From Thermosphaera sp. (GTDB taxonomy: Archaea > Thermoproteota > Thermoprotei_A > Sulfolobales > Desulfurococcaceae): a DNA stretch of 64,000 nt. The notes under the pieces were generated by a model that saw only the letters and a list, made by a program, of their open reading frames with translations, ran no database searches and was not told the origin of the DNA. A program made the position numbers and the translations under genes. The stretch spans positions 186,290 through 250,289 of the forward strand of contig JAWBNK010000001.1 of NCBI GenBank assembly GCA_038827615.1, written 5' to 3'. Shown here piece by piece: positions 7,656-15,930 of the stretch. Numbering within the stretch: the first letter of the stretch is position 1; each line of letters opens with the position of its first letter.

Positions 7656-9020
7656 ATGTTCGAAACCGGGATCCCGGGCATTGAAGAATTATTAAGAGAT
7701 GCTTTTAAACCGGGCACGCTCATGTTGATAACAGGTTATCCTGGAGCAGGTAAAACGACCTTTGCGACTCAAATATGTCATGCTAATGCTTTGAAAGGAT
7801 TGAAAACCATATACTACTCTTTCCAAGAAGAGAAGAGCAAGTACTATGCCATGATGAGTAAATACGGTATGGACTTATTGTCGCTGGAGAAAAAGGGTCT
7901 CTTCAAATATGTGAGCATGCCTTTGATTAAACGTGTCGAGGACTTGATCAAGGAGATATCAGCATCTGTAAGTGAAAACCCGAACATCATCGTGTTAGAC
8001 TCAATAAACCCATTGATCGAGAGCTTTGAAAAGGATATTGATAGAAGGGCATTCATCAGAAACTTTTTCGCAGAGCTGGCTAGAAATATTGATGGAATCG
8101 TCATCCTCATCGGTGAGATTCCCTTTGGAGAGAGAACGCTATATTTCGGGGGGATAGAGTTCACCGCTGATGTAGTCGTAAATTTAAAGTATAGATTCGA
8201 GAGAGGATTGTTGGTGCGGCACTTAGAGCTGAGGAAGCTCAGACACTCCCCATTATTTATCTCGGAGATACCGATAAGCATCAGAGAAATGGTTGGGGTC
8301 GAGGGATGGATACCTCCTGTTTTAAGCACAATCGATCACACGCTAGCAAAGCCTTTCGACCTCCCGAGCAAGTTATTGAGCAGCGTCGTAGAGAATCTTA
8401 GGCCTAGCGAACACTTATTCATCTCACATCCTCCAGAGAACGAAGATCCGTTCGTCTTCGTATTCATTCTTTCAACGCTGTTTCTCAATAAGGCCAGAGC
8501 AGTAATGATCACTTATAAGCGTTCACCACAAAGCCTCAAGATGTGGATGAAACGGACGATCTCCAGGGAGATGCCTGCTCTCCATAAGCTCATAGAGGGA
8601 TTGGATAATTATCTGATCATTCATGGTATAAATCCATACTCATATTCGGCTACGCAACTTATAGCGCTGGAAACCCAGCTGGTTAGAAAAAACAAACCGG
8701 ATGTGGTCATTTACCATGGCGTCGAATTGCCTTATTACGTTATAAATCGCGACGAATACGTATCTCTCATCTATAACGAGATAAATTATCACAGGCTAGA
8801 TGGAAGATTAGTCATCAGGATAGGTGGAATCATCGATGAGGAATTCTATAAAGTAAACAGCACGCTAGCAGACGTTATCATGAAGTTTGACTTCGATAAG
8901 GAGCAAGGCAAGCCTGAGACTAAATTGTTGATTATTAGGAAAGGGCTTTCGCCTAGAGAATTTACTCCCAGCGAACTCGAACAAATAATTAGTGAGATCA
9001 ATAACGCGTTATCTAAATGA
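7656..9020 (+). CDS. KaiC/RAD55-like RecA-superfamily ATPase, copy B
   Basis: A 454-residue paralogue of the 5305 protein. Walker A is GYPGAGKTTF, followed by ICHANALKG, FQEEKSK, Walker B IIVLDSINPLI, and IGEIPFGE matching AEIPMGE in copy A. The C-terminal half again lacks a P-loop but keeps VVIYHGVELP, so the degenerate second domain predates the duplication. Divergence is considerable, so the two copies are old and probably both functional. It is preceded by its own promoter region (TTTAACTATTTAG, 7619-7631) and diverges from the ferritin-like gene. Confidence 0.85.
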   Translation: MFETGIPGIEELLRDAFKPGTLMLITGYPGAGKTTFATQICHANALKGLKTIYYSFQEEKSKYYAMMSKYGMDLLSLEKKGLFKYVSMPLIKRVEDLIKEISASVSENPNIIVLDSINPLIESFEKDIDRRAFIRNFFAELARNIDGIVILIGEIPFGERTLYFGGIEFTADVVVNLKYRFERGLLVRHLELRKLRHSPLFISEIPISIREMVGVEGWIPPVLSTIDHTLAKPFDLPSKLLSSVVENLRPSEHLFISHPPENEDPFVFVFILSTLFLNKARAVMITYKRSPQSLKMWMKRTISREMPALHKLIEGLDNYLIIHGINPYSYSATQLIALETQLVRKNKPDVVIYHGVELPYYVINRDEYVSLIYNEINYHRLDGRLVIRIGGIIDEEFYKVNSTLADVIMKFDFDKEQGKPETKLLIIRKGLSPREFTPSELEQIISEINNALSK

Positions 9021-9354
9021 CTCAATGCAGTATTTTACTCTCTCTTACGACTAGACTTGTCTAAAGATATTCCTCAACACCAAATCTTAGAGTTAAACAT
9101 CGAGAAAAACCTCAAGGAGAACATATTTAGAAATCGTGAAAAATTAGTAGTGTTAAATTCATCCCCCCACTCATCAACCCCCTCTAAAAGCCTGAATGAT
9201 AAAAGGGCTAGTTTTGCTAGCGGTTTCGAAAAGAACTATAAGAGACGCGTTCATCGTATCCAGCCCAGCTCTTAACGATTATTGCATGAAAACTCGGTAC
9301 TTGTGGATTGGAGGGCGAATCATTGGTGTGAGCAATTCCTTTAAATAAGAGCAG
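9021..9354. other. Gap without a convincing gene
   Basis: This 334-base gap lies between the KaiC-like gene and tRNA-Gly. A 72-codon reading at 9057-9275 starts with TTG, has low-complexity Ser/Lys content and no recognisable domain, so it is not called. TTTAAATAAG near 9340 may be a promoter element. Confidence 0.5.
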
Positions 9355-9430
9355 TGCGGCGGCCGGGATTTGAACCCGGGATTTCCGGCGTGGCAGGCCG
9401 GCGTCCTAGTCCAGGCTAGACGACCGCCGC
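9355..9430 (-). tRNA. tRNA-Gly (anticodon GCC)
   Basis: Read on the minus strand, acceptor GCGGCGG pairs with CCGCCGC and A is the discriminator. The anticodon stem CCGGC/GCCGG encloses the loop CTGCCAC (anticodon GCC). The T-arm is CGGGTTCAAATCCCG. No intron. It is head-to-head with tRNA-Glu at 9526. Confidence 0.94.
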
Positions 9431-9525
9431 TTCAATAATAAGTGATTAACACTCGGAGGTTTTAAATATTCACGCGTCAGACCGGTAAAGTATTTAAGAG
9501 CTCTACAGACTATTTTGAAAAATAG

Positions 9526-9600
9526 GCCGCCGTAGTATAGCCCGGTCAAGTATGCGGGCCTTTCGAGCCCGTGACCCGGGTTCAAATCCCGGCGGCGGCA
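9526..9600 (+). tRNA. tRNA-Glu (anticodon TTC)
   Basis: Acceptor GCCGCCG pairs with CGGCGGC at 9593-9599, with discriminator A9600. The anticodon stem CGGGC/GCCCG encloses CTTTCGA (anticodon TTC). The T-arm is CGGGTTCAAATCCCG. A TATA-like TATTTAAGAG lies at 9491-9500, about 26 bases upstream. Confidence 0.94.
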
Positions 9601-9852
9601 TTCCAAGCCTTCTCGGATTAACTTTAGCTCTTGACTACGTAGGGACTGGAGAGGAGTGAAAGAGTGGTATCGGACTTAAAACACCGACCGTATAATCAAA
9701 TCCTTCGAGGTAGGATTAACTGGTGGTATATGGCGTCAAGTCTCAAAGCGAGGCATTATCTCCCGAGCTTCTTTTGGAACAGGTAACCGGGATTAACTGG
9801 CCTGAAAAATTTTTCATCTATAATTGAGCTTATGGGAAAGCCTGTAACGGTA

Positions 9853-11091
9853 TTAAGCTTTTAACGGAATGTTTCGGATTTTCGACTCGGCGTTTTCACC
9901 GGATCCATTTATGCAAGGTCTTGCTAGAATAGTTTCTAACAGCTCAATGTATTTCACTCCATGGTCGGGGACGATCAATATTGCATCGCCCTCCACGCCC
10001 CCCTCATCTATCAGCTTACTTAGGGCTTGCGCTGCTGCACCAGCGCTCAAGCCAAGAAGGATACCATCGCTTCTAGATACTTGGATAACTCCCTCGAGAG
10101 CTTCTTCAAGCGAGACATCTAAAACGCCGTCAAGTTCAGCATACTTAATCCACTTCATCCCAGTCTCAACCCGCCTCAACCCAGGTATGAACGAGCCTTG
10201 TGAGGGCTGAACGCCGTAGACTTTCACCCCTCCATACATGTTCTTAAAATAAAGCGATAGGGCTGATATGTGACCCGAGGTACCCATGCCAGACACGATT
10301 AAACTCGGCTTCAGCCCTTTAATCTTCACCTGGTAGTCGAGTTCCTTCGCTGTCCCGCGGAGGTGTGCTATAAGGTTTAAATCGTTTTCAAACTGGTTAA
10401 GGACAACAGCTCCTTCTCTCCCAGCATCCTCAATTACTTCTCTAATTAACTGCGTTGTCAAAGGGACGCTTCTTCTCGAGACTTCAGCACCCATCGCTGC
10501 GAACAAGTAGTCCACGCACCTCTGAGCAGTTGATGGAAGGTAGATTCTCGTCTTGAGCCCGTAGAAGTTGCCCAGGCCAACGAGCCCGAGCCCAGTGTTC
10601 GTCGATGTAGGTTCGAAGAGCCTCGGATGCTTGAGCAGCCCTTTCTTCAAGGCGTGGGATATCATAGCTGAAGCAACCCGGTCCTTAATGCTGAGGCTGA
10701 ATGGATGATACCATTCGAGCTTGGCCCAAACCCTCGCACCGTTCTTACTGAGTGATTTCAGCCTTACAAGAGGGGTGGGGGCATCTTTCTCTGCAAGCTC
10801 GGCAACGCTCTCAAATACTCTCCCAGGATTCTTCGTGAGGCTGCGGTAATAGTCCAGAGCTTCAAGGGGGATGCGCTCGCCAAGCTCCTCCGCCTGCTCG
10901 GCAACAGGTACAAGCCCTGCTCCGAGAGCCCAGAGTGAAGCGTATACTTCGATCCCCTTCAAAACCCTGCCGCCCCCGTCTATCATAACGGGGTGTGTAG
11001 ACTTGGCTTTTAGGATGTCCTTCAACGTCTCTATGAAATCGGGCAGGGGCGGGATTTCCGATTTAATCGTGTCAACAGCGGCAAGCTTCAC
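9853..11091 (-). CDS. O-phosphoserine sulfhydrylase-like PLP enzyme (cysteine synthase family)
   Basis: A 412-residue fold type II PLP enzyme. PTPLVRLKSLSK opens the catalytic core, the lysine Schiff base is K136 in SLSIKDRVA, the substrate loop is EPTSTNTGLGL, the PLP phosphate loop is GMGTSGHI, and LGLSAGAAA lies near the C-terminus. The 100-residue N-terminal extension before the core resembles the Aeropyrum O-phosphoserine sulfhydrylase rather than bacterial CysK. It would make cysteine from O-phosphoserine (or O-acetylserine) and sulfide. The GTG start at 11091 has GGTGGAGATAG just upstream. A palindrome at 11115-11133 sits in its promoter. Confidence 0.82.
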   Translation of the reverse strand: MKLAAVDTIKSEIPPLPDFIETLKDILKAKSTHPVMIDGGGRVLKGIEVYASLWALGAGLVPVAEQAEELGERIPLEALDYYRSLTKNPGRVFESVAELAEKDAPTPLVRLKSLSKNGARVWAKLEWYHPFSLSIKDRVASAMISHALKKGLLKHPRLFEPTSTNTGLGLVGLGNFYGLKTRIYLPSTAQRCVDYLFAAMGAEVSRRSVPLTTQLIREVIEDAGREGAVVLNQFENDLNLIAHLRGTAKELDYQVKIKGLKPSLIVSGMGTSGHISALSLYFKNMYGGVKVYGVQPSQGSFIPGLRRVETGMKWIKYAELDGVLDVSLEEALEGVIQVSRSDGILLGLSAGAAAQALSKLIDEGGVEGDAILIVPDHGVKYIELLETILARPCINGSGENAESKIRNIPLKA

Positions 11092-11114
11092 CTATCTCCA
11101 CCCTTCTCTAAATC

Positions 11115-11133
11115 GGTATAACAGTGTTATACC
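11115..11133. promoter_or_regulatory. Palindromic operator candidate upstream of the sulfhydrylase gene
   Basis: GGTATAAC and GTTATACC form a perfect 8-base inverted repeat separated by AGT. It ends 24 bases before the GTG start of the sulfhydrylase. On that strand a TATA-like TTTTTAAAG (11135-11143) lies immediately upstream, so a bound regulator would cover the start of transcription. Repression by a dimeric regulator is inferred. Confidence 0.55.
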
Positions 11134-11214
11134 TCTTTAAAAACAATCAACACGCCCTCCAGGTCTGGGGATGTAGTTTCAAAAACCCCGCTGGATTTAA
11201 GAGGACCGCGTGGA

Positions 11215-12339
11215 CTAACCTCTATTAAAGAACCATGAAGTATCGAACGGCTTCTCTCGTCTAACTCCCGCCTCGAGCAGTGCGTGGGAGATTAGAGGGA
11301 GAGCTATTGTAGCGTCAACATAGACTGTTTTCTTCTTGGCCGTTGGGGCCACTTTACCCCAGCTCACAGCTTCGTCGAGTGTTGCCCCGCTGAGACCTCC
11401 CCACTGTGGAGAGTCCGTTGTGAACTGCACCACGTACTCCAAGCTCTTATAGTAATCGTGTACACCCCCCTCGTATTCCGCTATAAGTGTCTGTGCAACC
11501 GTGACAAGGTTCACGTAGTCCTTAGGCACCCCGCCTCCAATATATATTGCAGAGAGCTTCTTCGCCTTTCTCCCTAACTCGACGATGTCGTTGAAATCTT
11601 TCACCATGTCCAGAACAACTCTGTGCCCCCTTCTATAGGCCATTAATGTTCCCATACCGTACGCGCTGTCCACTAGGGCGGGCGAGAAGACTGGAACTCC
11701 AGCCCTATACGCGGCTGAGACTATCGAGTCAACCCCTCTCTCACTAAGCCATTTACCGAATAAATAAAGGTATTCAGCAGTCGAGTATGTTCTATCAGTC
11801 GGCAGGGTCTCGGTGAACTCTTGTATAAGCTTCTCCATCTTCCTGTAGTCTAGTTCGCTCGCCACTGTGTCGTAGAACCTGTCAAACTTATGCTTGAGCA
11901 GCGTCTCATCGTCTACGCTGGGCAGGGTCTTGTAGTATTTGAACCCCATTGCCTCATATATGTCTTCGCTTATAATTGCACCGGTTGAGACTACCACGTC
12001 GACAAACCTGTTCTCCACCAGCCATTTTATAATCCTCCACATCCCTGCGGTGCTCATAGAGCCCGCGAGCCCTAGAAATATAGTGTTATCCGGGTCCCGG
12101 AACATCTCCAGCAGGATTCTGTAAGCCTCTCCCAGGCTCCTTCCCTGGAAACCTGTATCGCTCATCGAAAGCAGAAGGTCGTGAAGGCCTCTCTTCTCAA
12201 CGCTTAAAGATTTGACCTCCCCAAGTATGAAGTACAGGTCTCCTCCCACTTCGAACCCCAGCATGCAGGCACGATTAACCCTATACTCCCTGTCTTTAAA
12301 AGCATTACCACAAGGCTCAGCCCGCTGAAAAATCATCAC
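11215..12339 (-). CDS. dys: Deoxyhypusine synthase family protein
   Basis: Up to 374 residues. The deoxyhypusine synthase fold is marked by DTGFQGRSLGEA, LAGSMSTAGM, VVSTGAIISEDIYEA, the NAD-binding IYIGGGVPKDY, TTDSPQWGGLSGATLDEA and the catalytic Lys in AVSWGKVAP, then YVDATIALPL. The enzyme transfers the aminobutyl group of spermidine (or homospermidine) to a lysine of aIF5A. The first ATG at 12339 overlaps box C' of a C/D sRNA candidate, and the conserved region starts later, so the ATG at 12261 (MLGFEVGG) is a reasonable alternative start. It appears monocistronic. Confidence 0.88.
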   Translation of the reverse strand: MMIFQRAEPCGNAFKDREYRVNRACMLGFEVGGDLYFILGEVKSLSVEKRGLHDLLLSMSDTGFQGRSLGEAYRILLEMFRDPDNTIFLGLAGSMSTAGMWRIIKWLVENRFVDVVVSTGAIISEDIYEAMGFKYYKTLPSVDDETLLKHKFDRFYDTVASELDYRKMEKLIQEFTETLPTDRTYSTAEYLYLFGKWLSERGVDSIVSAAYRAGVPVFSPALVDSAYGMGTLMAYRRGHRVVLDMVKDFNDIVELGRKAKKLSAIYIGGGVPKDYVNLVTVAQTLIAEYEGGVHDYYKSLEYVVQFTTDSPQWGGLSGATLDEAVSWGKVAPTAKKKTVYVDATIALPLISHALLEAGVRREKPFDTSWFFNRG

Positions 12340-12370
12340 AAGTCAGACACTGGCGGCTTCATCAAACCCC
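12312..12370 (-). ncRNA. C/D box sRNA (2'-O-methylation guide) overlapping the 5' end of dys
   Basis: On the minus strand the order is box C TTGATGA (12359-12365), a 12-nt guide, box D' CTGA (12343-12346), a 3-nt spacer, box C' GTGATGA (12333-12339), a second 12-nt guide, and box D CTGA (12317-12320). The 12/3/12 spacing is the classical archaeal dual-guide geometry. The flanks GG and CC could form the short terminal stem. A TATA-like stretch at 12399-12408 lies about 30 bases upstream of the 5' end. Only the first base of box C departs from consensus. Target sites were not determined. Confidence 0.75.
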
Positions 12371-12549
12371 ATCGTTCTATTAATTTTGATACAACAAGTT
12401 ATATATTGGTGTTATCGGCCGATTTCACGAGTTTTTCTTCTCACAAGAACCATTAAATAAACAATGCGCCCGCAGGGCTGCAAGGCTCTAGAAGAACCTG
12501 AATGGCAAGCGACGGGTTGAAACCCTGGTGGTGTAAATGAAGAGAAACG

Positions 12550-12624
12550 CGGGCCCGCGGGGATTCGAACCCCGGGCCTCCGGCTTAGGAGGCCGGCGCC
12601 CTATCCTGGCTAGGCGACGGGCCC
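12550..12624 (-). tRNA. tRNA-Arg (anticodon CCT)
   Basis: On the minus strand, acceptor GGGCCCG pairs with CGGGCCC, with discriminator G. The anticodon stem CCGGC/GCCGG encloses CTCCTAA (anticodon CCT). The T-arm is CGGGGTTCGAATCCCCG. No intron. It lies just downstream of the respiratory-complex operon on the same strand. Confidence 0.94.
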
Positions 12625-12679
12625 TTATGCGCCTCCTTTATTGAGTTATTGTGTCTGCTCTTATAAGTGTTAGCATCCC

Positions 12680-13654
12680 CTATAATGCGGCTAGTATTAT
12701 GCTGACTACTGCGGGCGGGTAAAGGTACTTTAATATGAACTCTACTGCCTGCTCCGGCTTGTACCTGGGGAGGGTGTTGTCTAAGATTGTGATGATAGTG
12801 AAGACTACGGTAGTCTTCAAATACAGTATCACTGCCCCTGGGATCGTGAAGCCAGGCTGAAACGGGTAGGTCGCGCCCAGGAATAGGGCAGAGTAGATGA
12901 GCGGGTAGACCACCCTCTCAGCGAACTTTAGGAAGAAGCCCAGGGCAAGCCTGGGGCCGCCGAGCTCTGTGAATACACCCCAGTATATTTCGGACTCAGC
13001 CTCGGGGGAGTCGAAGGGTTTAGCCATGACGACGGCGAGCATCGCTGTGAAGTTGATTATAGATGCAACCAGCATAGCAGTAGTCTTGGAGGCTGGGAGC
13101 GTCCAGAGGTAGTGGGATGACTCGGCAGCCCTCAGTAAGGAGTATTCACTCCCGAGAAACCTCGAGGATAGCATCAATGGTACTAGGAGGCTTACAGCAT
13201 ACAGGGGTTCGGAGACGGCTAATAGGGCTAAATATCTAGCGGCGCCTATGGTAGCGTACGGGTTGGGGTGAGAGAGGGATAAATAGGCTATCGCTAACGG
13301 GACGATTAGCAGGAAGTATAGCACTACTATGAAGTCGAAGGGCGCACTTATAGGCTTGTACGCGACGGGGAGAGCAAGCTGAGCAACTATTACAAGCCCT
13401 GTGGCAATAGATACGGCGACAACAGGGCTCAGTTTCATTGAATACTTATTCACTAAGTCCTTCTTCGACACGAGCTTCAACAAGTCGGCTAGCGGTTGCA
13501 GGAAACCAGCGGGTCCTGCGTGGATGGGACCCCTTCTGAACTGCAGTCTAGCCGAGAGCTTCCTGTACAGCCACTGGGTGAAAATTATGAATCCTATGGT
13601 GAACATCAATCCCGGGTAAACTAGGGTTTGAATTATTAAGTCTGCGAACTCCAT
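12680..13654 (-). CDS. NuoH/MbhM-like membrane subunit of the Mbx-type complex
   Basis: A 324-residue multi-spanning protein homologous to complex I subunit NuoH and MbhM/MbxM. The loop RRGPIHAGPAGFLQPLADLLKL matches the conserved NuoH quinone-site loop. Later loops include KPFDSPEAESEIYWGVFTELGGPRLA with the conserved acidic residues of the ion path. The ATG at 13654 begins 2 bases after the stop of the preceding gene; a longer reading into that gene is unlikely. It is the last gene of the operon. In Mbh/Mbx it links the hydrophilic arm to the antiporter-like arm. Confidence 0.9.
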   Translation of the reverse strand: MEFADLIIQTLVYPGLMFTIGFIIFTQWLYRKLSARLQFRRGPIHAGPAGFLQPLADLLKLVSKKDLVNKYSMKLSPVVAVSIATGLVIVAQLALPVAYKPISAPFDFIVVLYFLLIVPLAIAYLSLSHPNPYATIGAARYLALLAVSEPLYAVSLLVPLMLSSRFLGSEYSLLRAAESSHYLWTLPASKTTAMLVASIINFTAMLAVVMAKPFDSPEAESEIYWGVFTELGGPRLALGFFLKFAERVVYPLIYSALFLGATYPFQPGFTIPGAVILYLKTTVVFTIITILDNTLPRYKPEQAVEFILKYLYPPAVVSIILAAL

Positions 13655-13656
13655 GC

Positions 13657-13998
13657 TCACCACCCGTATAGAATGGAAGCAATAAGCATAGCAAGAAGTG
13701 CGAGCAATCCTAGAGCGTACCACCTGCTGGCTCCAGTGAACAACCAACTCCAGCCCCTTACTCTACTAGCGCCGAGTGCCCGCTTGAAAATATCCCTCAC
13801 CATTTGCGTAAGGGATTGATTAAGGGGTTCATCGTAGACGAAACCGCCCATAACCATGTATTCCGATATGGTGCTCCTCTCGCTAGGAGTTTTCGACGCG
13901 ACAAGCTTTTGGAACATGTAGTAGAACACGAAATATATGACCATGCCGTTTAGCAATCCGAGGCCGAGATAAGTGATCAAGAAGTCTTGAATGCTCAT
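13657..13998 (-). CDS. Small two-helix membrane subunit of the Mbx-type operon
   Basis: A 113-residue protein with one transmembrane helix at each end (about residues 5-28 and 92-111) and a charged middle (SERSTISEYM, QMVRDIFKRALGASR). Its place next to the NuoH homologue and its topology suggest a small structural subunit comparable to MbhI, but the similarity is not strong enough to name it. It ends 2 bases before the NuoH-like gene and starts 10 bases after the MnhE-like gene. Confidence 0.7.
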   Translation of the reverse strand: MSIQDFLITYLGLGLLNGMVIYFVFYYMFQKLVASKTPSERSTISEYMVMGGFVYDEPLNQSLTQMVRDIFKRALGASRVRGWSWLFTGASRWYALGLLALLAMLIASILYGW

Positions 13999-14008
13999 CG
14001 AGCACCAC

Positions 14009-14509
14009 CTACTCGAAAATCTTGCTTACACGCTTCTCAAAGTCCAAGGAGATCATCCTCCTCGCCTCTTCGTCAATCGTCGAGGAAGCATCTATCCAGT
14101 GAACGTAAAAACTCTTATCCTCCTCATCCAAGTCTACGACAACAGTTCCTGGAGTATTCGTTATAGAGTTGGCGACGGCAAAGACCGAGTAATCGCTTTT
14201 CAATTCATAAGGCACTCTTACGATCGCGGGCTTATATTTTGCAGACGGATTTAGAATCAGTTTGATAACGCTCCAGTGAGCCTTGACTTCAACGATGGTG
14301 AAATACAGGATGAGATACTCCAACGCTCTCGCGAACCTTGCAAGACTTATCTTTGAAGGATCATGGATCAATTCCCTGGCGAACAGGCCAGCTACTGTTA
14401 TCCCGAAAAACACTGCTAGTACTGCTTCCAGCAGGGTGTAAGACCCTGTAAACAACACGTATACTGCGGAGAGCAGTAAACCGTAGATGATTAATGAGGC
14501 CTTACTCAA
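14009..14509 (-). CDS. MnhE/MrpE (MbhA)-like antiporter subunit
   Basis: A 166-residue protein with membrane helices in the first 65 residues, then the family-typical cytoplasmic part: IVRVPYELKSDYSVFAVANSITNTPGTVVVDLDEE and the ending FYVHWIDAS. The ANSITLTPGT-like motif is characteristic of MrpE. It overlaps the preceding MnhC-like gene by an ATGA junction, implying coupled translation. It belongs to the Na+/H+ antiporter module of Mbh/Mbx complexes. Confidence 0.88.
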   Translation of the reverse strand: MSKASLIIYGLLLSAVYVLFTGSYTLLEAVLAVFFGITVAGLFARELIHDPSKISLARFARALEYLILYFTIVEVKAHWSVIKLILNPSAKYKPAIVRVPYELKSDYSVFAVANSITNTPGTVVVDLDEEDKSFYVHWIDASSTIDEEARRMISLDFEKRVSKIFE

Positions 14510-14913
14510 TCCTCGCCACCTCTTTCAATCTTGGAGAGGTTTAGACTTCCCGTCTCACTGGCGATCTTAACTGCGATCACAGCCATTAGTATAAACACCG
14601 CCAGACCTATCACTATGGCGGTAACTATCAATACTTGTGGAACAGGGTCAACGCTTGAGTGTGCGAACAATGCTATTTCACTCCCCTCGGGAAATGAAGG
14701 ATTCTCTAAACTCCCACCGGGGTAGACGGGAGGCATGGTCGCATTCAACCTGAAGCCTAAGTATACGAGGAGCGCGTAGACAGCGTCTCCAAGTATTGTG
14801 AACAGCGCCATCTTCTTAACTATGTGAGGCTTAACCGCGACTCCATATGCTGAAAACGCAAGGGTTAACACTATTGTAAATCCAATATAATACCAAGCGA
14901 GCTCTTCGATCAC
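14506..14913 (-). CDS. MnhC/MrpC/NuoK (MbhG)-like antiporter subunit
   Basis: A 135-residue protein with three predicted helices: about 7-27, 35-55 and 92-116. The NuoK/MrpC pattern is the short loop VKPHIVKKM between helices 1 and 2, and DPVPQVLIVTAIVIG before helix 3, where DP-x-PQALVLTAIVIG is the family signature. The loop between helices 2 and 3 is longer than usual (NATMPPVYPGG to FAHSSV). GTG start at 14913 with a GTGA overlap to the upstream gene. Confidence 0.9.
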   Translation of the reverse strand: MIEELAWYYIGFTIVLTLAFSAYGVAVKPHIVKKMALFTILGDAVYALLVYLGFRLNATMPPVYPGGSLENPSFPEGSEIALFAHSSVDPVPQVLIVTAIVIGLAVFILMAVIAVKIASETGSLNLSKIERGGED

Positions 14914-15704
14914 TTCTCACCACCCTCCTCGAAGAATCTAGTGAGGAGATATAAGGACAGTGTGAACCCTGCCGAGACAGCAATGTACTCGAGGATGTTG
15001 TATACGATCAAACTCCCGGAGAGCAATATTCGCGTGAACCCTAAGTCCAATACTCCCGCGTAGGCGAAGGGCGATCCAGGTTTCGCCAGGTTCTGGAACA
15101 AGTATGCGTTAAAAGACTTCGTGAAACCATAGATCAGTGGGGTGAGCCCCGTCGCCGCGATCATGACTAACGCTAAACCTCTAGCCATCATTAATCGATT
15201 GCTCTTTAACCCCATTCCCTGGATCATACCGCCGGATAGCGCCAGCATGATCATGAGGGGGGCCACTACGAACACGACGCCGCCTTGGAAGCCCCCTCCC
15301 GGTGATATGTGCCCGTGAATCGCGATCGAGATCGAGATTACCGCGGTGAGAGGCGCAAGGACTCTGGCAGCAACTCTAGGTATCAGCGTCATCTCCCGCT
15401 TTTCCACTACCTTATCTTGGAGACCGCCCAGTAAGCCAACCGCGGCCACTACGGCGGCGAAGAGCACAGTGGTCTCAAAGAAAGTATCAAAGCCTCTGTG
15501 ATCCCAGATCACAGAGGTAACTACTTCATAGCTGAGGGAAGTGTATTGATTAAACGGGTTGGGAACGATCTCCAGGTATTTCAAAGCCAGGGTTGTAGCG
15601 CTTCTCGAAATCGAGAGCAATCCCGTAGAGTATAGTAAGACGTAGAGTACGGTTCCAAGAAGTATTGGAATAAGGATTTCAAGCCTCCTCTTCAAACCTC
15701 TCAC
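14910..15704 (-). CDS. Fused MbhE-like plus MnhB/MrpB (MbhF)-like subunit
   Basis: About 264 residues. The N-terminal 95 residues resemble MbhE: one helix, then NPFNQYTSLSYEVVTSVIWDHRGFDTFFETTV. The rest is a MrpB-type domain with the hallmark HGHISPGGGFQGG and further helices. In Pyrococcus mbh these are separate genes E and F, so this looks like a fusion. The start is uncertain: GTG at 15704 or TTG at 15695, both inside the end of the upstream gene. A GTGA overlap joins it to the MnhC-like gene. Confidence 0.82.
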   Translation of the reverse strand: MRGLKRRLEILIPILLGTVLYVLLYSTGLLSISRSATTLALKYLEIVPNPFNQYTSLSYEVVTSVIWDHRGFDTFFETTVLFAAVVAAVGLLGGLQDKVVEKREMTLIPRVAARVLAPLTAVISISIAIHGHISPGGGFQGGVVFVVAPLMIMLALSGGMIQGMGLKSNRLMMARGLALVMIAATGLTPLIYGFTKSFNAYLFQNLAKPGSPFAYAGVLDLGFTRILLSGSLIVYNILEYIAVSAGFTLSLYLLTRFFEEGGEK

Positions 15705-15930
15705 CCTTAGAGAGCACGTAGAATAAGATGACAGTGTTAGCTCCCAGCCCCACCGCAATGTAAGCTATTAGGAGGTCTGGAGCTAGGAAAACTGATAAAA
15801 CTATTGCGTAGAAAACCGATTCTATTCCCGCAACAATAATTGTCTTTGCAACATCCCTACTGTAGACTGCTATTACTGTTGCTATTAGCGCGAGGGTCGA
15901 TGCTATGGACGCAAGTATGAGCATGATCAC
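15679..15930 (-). CDS. MbhD/MrpA C-terminal (DUF4040)-like subunit
   Basis: An 83-residue protein with three helices, matching the small MbhD subunit. It has VYSRDVAKTIIVAGIESVFYA, where family members show the conserved loop and Glu in the second helix, and DLLIAYIAVGLGANTV in the third. GTG start at 15930 through a GTGA overlap with the MnhG-like gene. Its 3' end overlaps the start of the next gene. Confidence 0.85.
   Translation of the reverse strand: MIMLILASIASTLALIATVIAVYSRDVAKTIIVAGIESVFYAIVLSVFLAPDLLIAYIAVGLGANTVILFYVLSKGERFEEEA

Noticed and set aside
9057-9275. A 72-codon reading after the second KaiC-like gene
   Set aside because: TTG start, no ribosome-binding site, Ser/Lys-rich without any pattern of a fold.
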